Below, one piece after another: positions 34,466 through 41,686 of a stretch of DNA of 64,000 nucleotides. The stretch covers positions 1-64,000 of the forward strand of contig JAZQGR010000041.1 of assembly GCA_045540115.1 (NCBI GenBank). The letters run 5' to 3'. Every line of letters begins with the position of its first letter. The first letter of the stretch is position 1. A program made the translations under genes and the position numbers. The notes below the pieces were generated by a model. That model was not told the origin of the DNA. It was given only the letters and a program-made list of their open reading frames with translations, and searched no databases. This stretch comes from Colimorpha_A sp045540115. GTDB taxonomy: Bacteria > Bacillota > Clostridia > Oscillospirales > CAG-272.

Positions 34466-35917
34466 ATGTATAGCTATTTAAGAGAAAATTACACAATGCT
34501 CTTTGATTTTTACGAGCTGACAATGGGTAACGGATATTTTCTTTCCGGATACGAGGACAAAATATCCTACTTCGACGTATTTTACCGTAAAAATCCAGAC
34601 GACGGCGGATTTGCCATCGCCTGCGGTCTCGATCAGGTAATCGACTACGTCAGTGACCTGAAGTTTACCGATGACGATATCGATTTTCTCCGTTCGAAGG
34701 GCTGCTTTGACGAGAAGTTCCTTGACTACCTGAAAACGTTCCGTTTCTCGGGCGACATCTGGGCTGTTCCCGAGGGAACCGTTATCTTCCCCGGAGAGCC
34801 GATAATGACGGTTCGCGCGAAGGCTATTGAAGCGCAGTTCATTGAGACTTTTGTGCTTCTCACCCTCAACCACCAGACGATGATCGCGACGAAGGCGAGC
34901 CGTATCGTCCGCGCAGCTGAGGGCAGACCTGTAAGTGAGTTCGGTTCACGCCGCGCGCAGGGACCGTCGGGAGCTATTCTCGGTGCAAGAGCATCGTATA
35001 TCGCAGGCTGTTCGGGTACCGCTTGTGCTATCGCTGAGGAACGCTTCGGCGTTCCCGCAACGGGTACTATGGCACATTCCTGGGTTCTTATGTTTGACTC
35101 GGAATTTGAGGCGTTTGACACCTACTGTTCACTTTACCCCAATTCCGCAACCCTTCTCGTTGATACCTACAACGTTCTTCAGAGCGGCGTTCCGAACGCC
35201 ATCAAGGCGTTCAAGAAGCACGGAATTACAAAGTGCGGCATCCGTATAGACTCGGGCGACCTTGCATATCTTTCCCGCAAGGCTCGCAAGCTGCTTGACG
35301 AGGCAGGGCTTACCGAATGCAAGATCGTTGCCTCTAACTCACTTGACGAGTACATCATTCGCGACCTTCTCAAGCAGGGAGCTCGCCTTGACGCCTTCGG
35401 CGTGGGTGAACGCCTTATAACCTCGAAGAGTACCCCTGTTTTCGGCGGTGTTTACAAGCTTTGTGCAGTTGAAAATGAAAAGGGCGAAATAATACCGAAG
35501 ATAAAGATCAGCGAAAACCCCGAAAAGGTAACTACTCCTCATTTTAAAAAGCTATTCCGTCTTATCGAAAAGGAGAGCGGAAAGGCTATCGCCGACTATC
35601 TTACCGTTTACGATGAAACAGTCGACACGACCAAGCCGCTTACCATCTTCGATCCTATCTACACTTGGAAGGAAAAGACACTTACCGATTTTGAAGCTGT
35701 CGAGCTTCTCAAGCCGATCTTCAAGGACGGCGTTTGTGTTTACGACCGTCCGTCGACCGAGGAGATCCGCAAGCATTGCGCGGAGGAGCTTGAGCGTCAG
35801 TGGGACGAGGTAAAGCGCTTTGAAAATCCCCATAACTACTACGTAGACCTTTCTCCCAAGCTTTGGGACATCAAACAGATGATGCTTCACGGTCTGTTGA
35901 AGTCGGAGGACAAGTAA
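34466..35917 (+). CDS. pncB: Nicotinate phosphoribosyltransferase
   Basis: 483 residues from ATG 34466 (GGAGGG upstream), the longer clostridial form of the enzyme. Features: DFYELTMGNGYF near the start, SEFGSRRAQGP, GTACAIAEERFGVPATGTMAHSWV with the His that can be phosphorylated, IRIDSGDLAYLS and VGERLITS. It makes nicotinate mononucleotide from nicotinate and PRPP for NAD salvage. It overlaps mgsA by one base. Confidence 0.95.
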   Translation: MYSYLRENYTMLFDFYELTMGNGYFLSGYEDKISYFDVFYRKNPDDGGFAIACGLDQVIDYVSDLKFTDDDIDFLRSKGCFDEKFLDYLKTFRFSGDIWAVPEGTVIFPGEPIMTVRAKAIEAQFIETFVLLTLNHQTMIATKASRIVRAAEGRPVSEFGSRRAQGPSGAILGARASYIAGCSGTACAIAEERFGVPATGTMAHSWVLMFDSEFEAFDTYCSLYPNSATLLVDTYNVLQSGVPNAIKAFKKHGITKCGIRIDSGDLAYLSRKARKLLDEAGLTECKIVASNSLDEYIIRDLLKQGARLDAFGVGERLITSKSTPVFGGVYKLCAVENEKGEIIPKIKISENPEKVTTPHFKKLFRLIEKESGKAIADYLTVYDETVDTTKPLTIFDPIYTWKEKTLTDFEAVELLKPIFKDGVCVYDRPSTEEIRKHCAEELERQWDEVKRFENPHNYYVDLSPKLWDIKQMMLHGLLKSEDK

Positions 35918-36282
35918 TGAGCAAAAGAATCGCGCTTATCGCGCACGATAACATGAAGCCCATTATGATCGAATGGTGCAAGGAAAACAAGGAAAAGCTT
36001 TCCGAGCATTTCCTCTGCGGAACGGGCACGACCGCAACGAAGATAAACGAAGCGACAAAGCTTCCGGTAAAGGCATACCTCAGCGGTCCTCTCGGCGGCG
36101 ATCAGCAGATCGGCGCAAAAGTAGCGGCAGGAGAGATCGATATAATCATATTCTTCTCTGATCCCCTTACCGCAATGCCTCACGATCCCGACGTAAAGGC
36201 GCTTCTCCGCATCGCGCAGGTCTACGACATACCGATCGCAAACAACCGCTCAACCGCGGATTGTATACTTAAATCATTATAA
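35917..36282 (+). CDS. mgsA: Methylglyoxal synthase
   Basis: 121 residues from the ATG at 35917, fused with the pncB stop as TAATG. His10-Asp11 in ALIAHDNMK, TGTTATKI, SGPLGGDQQIGAKV with the catalytic Asp, and PHDPDVKALLR are all present. It converts dihydroxyacetone phosphate to methylglyoxal, a glycolytic bypass. A shorter protein than in E. coli (152), typical for Firmicutes. Confidence 0.93.
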   Translation: MSKRIALIAHDNMKPIMIEWCKENKEKLSEHFLCGTGTTATKINEATKLPVKAYLSGPLGGDQQIGAKVAAGEIDIIIFFSDPLTAMPHDPDVKALLRIAQVYDIPIANNRSTADCILKSL

Positions 36283-36289
36283 AATAAAC

Positions 36290-36362
36290 ATCCACCCGCA
36301 ATATGATATGCACCTCCAAAAGTGTCTAACTTTTGGGGTGCATATCACTTTTGGGTGGATCT
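36290..36362. repeat. Nested palindrome with IS3-like terminal sequence
   Basis: GATATGCACC-TCCAAAAGT is mirrored by ACTTTTGG-GGTGCATATC around a five-base loop, with an outer pair ATCCACCC/GGGTGGAT. The TGCACC-(C/T)CCAAAAGT sequence resembles ends of IS3-group elements. No transposase is present, so this may be a solo remnant or a small palindrome that now ends both mgsA and the convergent DUF4838 gene. Confidence 0.55.
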
Positions 36363-36367
36363 TTTGA

Positions 36368-38245
36368 TTATTCAAAAAGGTACCATTTGTCAGGCACGAA
36401 ATTTGTCTTATTACTGCTGAGCGGAATTGTTATTGCATATCCGGGATTGTTCTTATAGAAGCTATCGTATTCCGTCATTTTCGCAAGCTCGCCGCTCTCG
36501 TCTACGTAATTATCAAATACGCTTGCGTATTTTTCATTACGCGATACGGGATCTTGAGTTTCAAGATCGGAATAACGAAACACCATTCGCGTCAGGCGGA
36601 GATTGTTGCGCTCGCGCGGTGTTTTGGCAAGCGTGAATGCCTTTTCAAACTTAGCGTATATTTTTTCCTTATCGACGTTTTTCATCAGATAATGTCCGCA
36701 GTCGGGAATCTCGACCTGTCCGTCAAGGATATCTTCAAGCTCCGTAAAGATCTCAGATACTGTTTCCCCACCCTTTCCGTAAAGGCGACAAAGTGATGAA
36801 ATACTGTCCCCAAGCGACATTTCGGTGTCATAGCCTGTGCGCGCGAAGGTATAGAAATTAAGGAGATGATTCCAAATATTGAAGCATTCAATCTGCGTGC
36901 CTGAGCCGGAAATATCTGTTTTTACAAAGTTTTTCCAGATAGCCTGAAGCTCATCAGCCATCGGAATCCATCTTTGACGGAGAGAATAGATGCCCATATA
37001 GTAGTCATAATAAACAACCTCAGCTCCTGCACGATGCCATTTAAGAAGGTTTTGTTCAAAGTGAGTACCATTTAAGCAGCTTCCGTCGGGCTTACCTGTT
37101 CGCCGCAAACCGTCTGTTGCCCACGTTGATTCGTCTATCATGATCGACGGCTCAAGCTTGATACCGTCGGGGCATTCCCAAAGATCAACGTATATCAGCA
37201 GATCAAACTTTACATCAGGGTGTCTTTCCTTCACCATCTTTGCAATTTCGTTCACGAAATATGTGTAATTTTCGATCTTGCTGTACTTACTGCACTCTGA
37301 ACAGGTACACTGATCGTAGATGCCGTCATTAGGCCACATTGCAAGAATGTCGACAGCGGGATTAAGATCAAGCCAATGGTCAATGTTTTTTGCGACTTCC
37401 TTTATTGCATCGGAATTGCGGCTGCAATAAACCCACTGCCCCCAAGGACCATCATTCAGAAAGTGTGTTCCGTCCTTTTGAAGCTTGAAAAACTCCGGAT
37501 GCGTTTCATAATACTTATCTGGAAAATATTTGTTTCCGTAAGCGGGAAGGAAGAGACGCGACGATTCGTGATGACCGACGGTAAGACCAAGACCACGACG
37601 CTCAATCTCATACAGCAGCTCAGTATCCTTGAAGTGATCGTAAATACTCGACCACGTAAGGATGCGATTGTATCTGTTTTTGACAAGCCAGTCGAAAAAC
37701 GGGATATTGAGCTCCTTATCAGGATCACCTGCCGCGTCGGCGTATTGAATTATCGCGGTACGGTAGGGACGGTCGGCACAGCTCTTAACATAGTTAATAC
37801 CGTCGAGATCAAGCTCTTCGCGTTCAGGCACTATTTCACCTGCATCAACCTCGGGACTCGAAAACGCGGCAAGAGCACAACCACAGAAGCGCTCAAGGAA
37901 CTCATATACGCCGTAAACGGTTCCGCGTTCCTTTTCACCCGCATTTCCACTCGAGCCCGTAATCACCACAGTATCATCATCGAAGCTTCTTATCATCATT
38001 CCCTCGGGACCGGGCACCTCTTTCTTGAAATCCTCTGCGCTTATATATTCGGCGCAGACGTGATTTCTTTCGGGGCAGCCGATAATAAAGCGGGAAACGA
38101 ATCCGTCGTTTTCGTCCGTGATCCTCACGCTTGCATACAGCATAAGTTCAAGATACTTTTTCAGTTCAAGCGCGGCAAAGCTTTCGCGCGGCGTTGCAGG
38201 CTTCGGTATTATTATGTCAATCGGGGAATGTTTGACCAGCCTCAT
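36368..38245 (-). CDS. DUF4838 protein, putative intracellular glycosidase
   Basis: 625 residues, no signal peptide. The first 130 residues resemble the N-terminal domain of alpha-glucuronidases and related enzymes (FAALELKKYLELML, GTVYGVYEFLERFCG). The middle is the DUF4838 barrel with HHESSRLFLPAYGNKYF, ETHPEFFKLQKDG, CSRNSDAI, WPNDGIYDQCTC and VKFDLLIYVDLWE. DUF4838 proteins sit among glycan-use genes, but their activity is undefined. Here it lies 15 bases after nagB in the same operon. A substrate carrying an amino sugar is therefore plausible. Confidence 0.8.
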   Translation of the reverse strand: MRLVKHSPIDIIIPKPATPRESFAALELKKYLELMLYASVRITDENDGFVSRFIIGCPERNHVCAEYISAEDFKKEVPGPEGMMIRSFDDDTVVITGSSGNAGEKERGTVYGVYEFLERFCGCALAAFSSPEVDAGEIVPEREELDLDGINYVKSCADRPYRTAIIQYADAAGDPDKELNIPFFDWLVKNRYNRILTWSSIYDHFKDTELLYEIERRGLGLTVGHHESSRLFLPAYGNKYFPDKYYETHPEFFKLQKDGTHFLNDGPWGQWVYCSRNSDAIKEVAKNIDHWLDLNPAVDILAMWPNDGIYDQCTCSECSKYSKIENYTYFVNEIAKMVKERHPDVKFDLLIYVDLWECPDGIKLEPSIMIDESTWATDGLRRTGKPDGSCLNGTHFEQNLLKWHRAGAEVVYYDYYMGIYSLRQRWIPMADELQAIWKNFVKTDISGSGTQIECFNIWNHLLNFYTFARTGYDTEMSLGDSISSLCRLYGKGGETVSEIFTELEDILDGQVEIPDCGHYLMKNVDKEKIYAKFEKAFTLAKTPRERNNLRLTRMVFRYSDLETQDPVSRNEKYASVFDNYVDESGELAKMTEYDSFYKNNPGYAITIPLSSNKTNFVPDKWYLFE

Positions 38246-38260
38246 AGATTGCTCCTTTTA

Positions 38261-39010
38261 TCAAAGGAATTTGTTCTTGATCTCCTCGCTCAGAAGTGCA
38301 GCAGAGTCGAGATCGCAATAAAGCGTGCAGTTACTATGCTCCTTAAGAAGCGTAGCGGGAACCTCAGGGGTAAGCTCACGCGTAAGCGTATTATAGACCG
38401 CCTCAGCCTTTACGCTATAAGGAACGACGGAGATTATCGTCTTGCACTTCATGATCTGCGGGCAGGTCATACTGATCGCCTGCTTGTAGGTTTCTTCAAC
38501 GCTCTTGAACCAACCTTCGCCTACCTGCTGATTAAGGCAACGCTCGTCAAGGGTAACTACCTTATACGCACGCGTATCATTGAAAACCGCAGGAGGATCG
38601 TTGAAGGCGATATGTCCGTTCTCACCAATGCCTATCATACCGAGATCGATCGGCTTCTCGTTTACAAGTGCAGTAAGCTCCGAGATCGTCTCCTCGGGAG
38701 CTCTTTTGCCTTCTATAAGATGAACCTTACCCGGCTTTACAACGTTTACGAATCTGTCGAGAAGATATTTCTTAAAGGATGCGGGGTGATCCTCGCTGAT
38801 TCCAACGTATTCATCAAGATGGAACATTTCAACCTTGCTCCAATCGATATCCGCCATCACAAATTCGTTAAAGAACGGGAACTGCGACGAGCCGGTCGAA
38901 AGGAGTATGCGTGCATATCCCTGCTTCTCGATCGCATCATTTACAACTGCGGCTGCCTGCTTTGCGGCAAGCGCACCCATTTCTGCGGTTTCTTTGATTA
39001 TAAGCTTCAT
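38261..39010 (-). CDS. nagB: Glucosamine-6-phosphate deaminase
   Basis: 249 residues. LLSTGSS phosphate site, FHLDEYVG with Asp66/Glu67, and GIGENGHIAFNDPP with His133. The enzyme converts glucosamine-6-phosphate to fructose-6-phosphate and ammonia, the step after NagA. The start overlaps the nagA stop by four bases. Confidence 0.92.
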   Translation of the reverse strand: MKLIIKETAEMGALAAKQAAAVVNDAIEKQGYARILLSTGSSQFPFFNEFVMADIDWSKVEMFHLDEYVGISEDHPASFKKYLLDRFVNVVKPGKVHLIEGKRAPEETISELTALVNEKPIDLGMIGIGENGHIAFNDPPAVFNDTRAYKVVTLDERCLNQQVGEGWFKSVEETYKQAISMTCPQIMKCKTIISVVPYSVKAEAVYNTLTRELTPEVPATLLKEHSNCTLYCDLDSAALLSEEIKNKFL

Positions 39011-40167
39011 ATTTCGTTTCCTCCGAAAATTATTTTATTAACGTTAAGATCACGGTCAAGGATCAACATATCTGCCCGCTTCCCTTCCGCAATCTCTCCT
39101 CTGTCTGTAAAGCCCATTGCTCTCGACGGAGTCAGTGAAGCCATTTTGGAGAGCGCTACAAGATCGTAGCCGATTGCCTCCGCCATGGTTCTATACAATC
39201 GGTCAGCAGTTGCCGTGCTTCCCGCAAACGCCTTTCTGTCGGGCATTTTTGCGACGCCGTCCTCGATTATTATTGGATCCTTATCGGCGCGGCTGATACC
39301 CGTTGTTATCGAGCCGTCAGGCATTCCCGCGCCACGAGATGCGTCGGTGACAAGGCAGACCTTGTCAGCTCCCTTACATTTATATATCAGCTTCAGAAGT
39401 TCGAGCGGCAGGTGTCTGCCGTCGGCAATCACCTCGGCATAAAGCTCGTCGAAATAAAGTCCTGCTTCAACAGCTCCCGCAACTCGGAAGGCGTTAACAC
39501 GCTCTGTGAGCTTCATTCCCGAGTAGAGATGCGTCATAACGGTATAGCCGTTTTTGACAGCATCCTCGATCTCGGTAAATGTCGCATCGGTATGCGCGAC
39601 TGACGCTATTACGCCAAGCTCCTTACAGGCTCTGCCGAACTCCATTCCGCCGTCAAGCTCAGGTGCGACACCAACGCGCAAGATCTGAGGGTATTTCGCC
39701 TTCAGCGCGCGTATTTCATCGGCACACGGATTCTTCATACAAGACACCGCCTGCGCCCCGCTCTGCTCGGGGCTGAGCCACGGTCCCTCCATAAACACGC
39801 CGACAATCGTCGGGTTTTCCACGGTTTTCATATACTCGCCGCAGGTCTTTATCATCGTGATAGTTTCCTCGTCATCAGAGGTACAAGTCGTTGCGACAAG
39901 CGTTGTCGTTCCATGTGAGAGGTGAAAATTCGCAATCGCCTTGAAGTCGTTAACGTCACCGCCCATAAAGGACTTGCCTATTGCACAATGACAATGAATA
40001 TCGACGAATCCGGGGATCAGATAACCGCCTTTTGCGTCGATAACCTTATCGGCATCAGCTGTGCATTCTCCAACGGCTGAAATAACTCCGTCCTCAAAAA
40101 CACAGGTGCCGTTTTTTATAATTCGGTCACAAAGAACTATATTTGCATTGATAATCGCTGTTTTCAT
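39007..40167 (-). CDS. nagA: N-acetylglucosamine-6-phosphate deacetylase
   Basis: 386 residues of the amidohydrolase superfamily. HCH at 58-60 in PGFVDIHCHC, MEGPWLSPEQSGAQ with the metal Glu, VAHTDAT, HLYSGM and VCLVTDASRGAG are seen. It removes the acetyl group of GlcNAc-6-phosphate. First gene of the nagA-nagB-DUF4838 operon; promoter at 40194-40222. Confidence 0.93.
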   Translation of the reverse strand: MKTAIINANIVLCDRIIKNGTCVFEDGVISAVGECTADADKVIDAKGGYLIPGFVDIHCHCAIGKSFMGGDVNDFKAIANFHLSHGTTTLVATTCTSDDEETITMIKTCGEYMKTVENPTIVGVFMEGPWLSPEQSGAQAVSCMKNPCADEIRALKAKYPQILRVGVAPELDGGMEFGRACKELGVIASVAHTDATFTEIEDAVKNGYTVMTHLYSGMKLTERVNAFRVAGAVEAGLYFDELYAEVIADGRHLPLELLKLIYKCKGADKVCLVTDASRGAGMPDGSITTGISRADKDPIIIEDGVAKMPDRKAFAGSTATADRLYRTMAEAIGYDLVALSKMASLTPSRAMGFTDRGEIAEGKRADMLILDRDLNVNKIIFGGNEI

Positions 40168-40193
40168 AGCACTACTCCTATTTTGCTAATTCA

Positions 40194-40222
40194 ATTTTAT
40201 CAAATAGAACTGTACGATTCAA
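40194..40222 (-). promoter_or_regulatory. Promoter of nagA operon
   Basis: Minus strand TTGAAT, 17 bases, TAAAAT in the spacer shared with the divergent AraC gene. Confidence 0.55.
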
Positions 40223-40273
40223 TATAAAATTGTCCTTTTTTCAAAAACATTACATAAATCGTACCGCAATCAA

Positions 40274-40302
40274 TTGACACAGTAATGCATAGCTGTTATA
40301 AT
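40274..40302 (+). promoter_or_regulatory. Promoter of the AraC regulator gene
   Basis: TTGACA, 17 bases, TATAAT: full consensus, 28 bases before the ATG. Confidence 0.85.
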
Positions 40303-40329
40303 AAAAGCAGTAACGTTTTCGGAGGAAAT

Positions 40330-41118
40330 ATGAGCTTTGCGGAAATTGATCTACGGCAGCGTGATTACGAATGGTCGATGTCTGAGCTTCAGAGCCACAA
40401 GCATTTCGAGATCTACTGTCTGACGAGTGGAGAGAGAAAATACTTTTACGAGGATAGAATTTATAACATAGCAGCGCCGACCGTATGCATCATACCGCCC
40501 TTTGCCCTTCACAAGACGGAGGGCGGAGCTTTCAGGCGCTTTACCCTGAACGTTTCAGCCGACGTGCTGAACGACAGCGAGCTGTCGTATTTATACGAGC
40601 TTGGGAAACGCGGTGTATACATGCTCGACAGTCAAGAGGCTGCGTTGTTCCTTGCCTTACTTGACGAATCAGCCGATCTTTCCCGCGACACACCGAGCGG
40701 CGAGCGTCTGGCTCCGCATTTCATACACGTTCTCCTTTCGCTTCTCTCGCGCCTCGAGCTTATTCCGTACGATACGATCGACGAGCAAACGGGAGTCAAC
40801 GATGAGACGCCTGCCATGAGGGCGGTCAGCTATATAAACCGTCATTTCAATGAGAATTTCACGCTGAATGAGCTTTGCGAGAGCATCTTTACGTCAAAGA
40901 ACTCATTATGCGCAGATTTTCGTGCGCTTATGAACTGCTCCGTTATGGAATACAGAACCTTCATACGGATTAGCAAAGCTAAGGAGCTGTTGTCATCAAC
41001 GAGTATGCGTCTGACCGAAATTGCGTCGGAATGCGGTTTTTCATCTGCGAATTATTTCGGTCTGATATTCAAAAAAGAGGTCGGAATATCCCCGTCAAAC
41101 TACCGAAAGGTAAAATAA
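40330..41118 (+). CDS. AraC family transcriptional regulator
   Basis: 262 residues from ATG 40330 (GGAGG upstream). An N-terminal cupin-like sensor (SHKHFEIYCLTSGERKYFYED) binds a ligand. The C-terminal 100 residues hold two helix-turn-helix motifs (FTLNELCESIFTSKNSLC and LTEIASECGFSSANYFGLIFKKEVGISPSNYRK). Divergent placement suggests it controls nagA-nagB-DUF4838, probably as an activator sensing an amino sugar. Confidence 0.9.
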   Translation: MSFAEIDLRQRDYEWSMSELQSHKHFEIYCLTSGERKYFYEDRIYNIAAPTVCIIPPFALHKTEGGAFRRFTLNVSADVLNDSELSYLYELGKRGVYMLDSQEAALFLALLDESADLSRDTPSGERLAPHFIHVLLSLLSRLELIPYDTIDEQTGVNDETPAMRAVSYINRHFNENFTLNELCESIFTSKNSLCADFRALMNCSVMEYRTFIRISKAKELLSSTSMRLTEIASECGFSSANYFGLIFKKEVGISPSNYRKVK

Positions 41119-41152
41119 AAAGCACGCTTCGTATGAAGCGTGCTTTTACATT
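41117..41152. terminator. Bidirectional terminator
   Basis: AAAAGCACGCTTC, GTAT loop, GAAGCGTGCTTTT, with T-rich sequence on both sides. It ends the AraC gene (plus) and the small-peptide gene (minus). Confidence 0.85.
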
Positions 41153-41161
41153 TACTTTTTG

Positions 41162-41275
41162 TTATTCTCCTACGCCGGGAAGATCTACAAGATCGCCACC
41201 AAGAGAGATCGTAATTACATCCTCGTTATCAAAGATGATCGTCTCGCACTCAGGAGTAGTGAATTTCTCGTTCAT
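41162..41275 (-). CDS. 37-residue peptide of unknown function
   Basis: A short frame with a proper AAAGGA site 8 bases before ATG and a stop followed by a terminator. The acidic peptide starts MNEKFTTPECETIIF, continues with an aliphatic/acidic DNEDVITIS run and ends in VDLPGVGE. It has no signal peptide. The preceding lipoprotein ends in VNLPGITF, so the two share a terminal LPG motif. I recall short acidic peptides of this pattern beside secreted proteins in gut Clostridia, but none with a known role. Possibly a chaperone, tag or signalling peptide; this is speculation. Confidence 0.6.
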   Translation of the reverse strand: MNEKFTTPECETIIFDNEDVITISLGGDLVDLPGVGE

Positions 41276-41293
41276 ATTCTTCGTCCTTTCGTA

Positions 41294-41686
41294 TTAGAAG
41301 GTTATACCGGGCAGATTAACGCTGCCGTCCTCGTTCGTTTCAAAGCCGCCTTCCGTTGTCGTTTCGGGAACGGTGGTTTCGGCTTCGGTCGTCGTTTCCG
41401 AGGTCGTTGTTTCAACCGTAGTTTGAGCTTCGGTCGTCGTCTCGATCTTGGTCTCCGACGTCGTATATGTTACCGTCGTATCGGTCGGTCTCGGTGCTTC
41501 CGTTGTCGATCCATCCGTCGTGTCCGATGAGGGAGGCTCGGTTGAATTTCCATCGGTAGTATCGGGAACCGTTGTGTCCGATATCGTGGTAGTTTCCGTC
41601 GTTACTTCCTTTTTGCCGTCGTCGTTACACGCGATAACGGTCGTCATAAGAAGCGCCGACAAAAGAAATAGAGCAATTATTCTCAC
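41294..41686 (-). CDS. Thr-rich lipoprotein
   Basis: 130 residues starting with GTG, four bases overlapping the stop of the upstream gene (GTGA). The signal peptide ends at Cys20 (VIAC). From residue 28 to about 115 the chain is almost only Thr, Glu, Ser, Pro and Asp, an extended, unstructured linker of the cell-wall-spanning kind. The end is ETNEDGSVNLPGITF. There is no folded domain. It may project or anchor partners, and belongs to the operon of the 753-residue secreted protein. Confidence 0.7.
   Translation of the reverse strand: MRIIALFLLSALLMTTVIACNDDGKKEVTTETTTISDTTVPDTTDGNSTEPPSSDTTDGSTTEAPRPTDTTVTYTTSETKIETTTEAQTTVETTTSETTTEAETTVPETTTEGGFETNEDGSVNLPGITF

Noticed and set aside
37376..39169. 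Plus-strand open frame of 597 codons
   Set aside because: Antisense to DUF4838, nagB and part of nagA, all with clear family motifs and ribosome sites.
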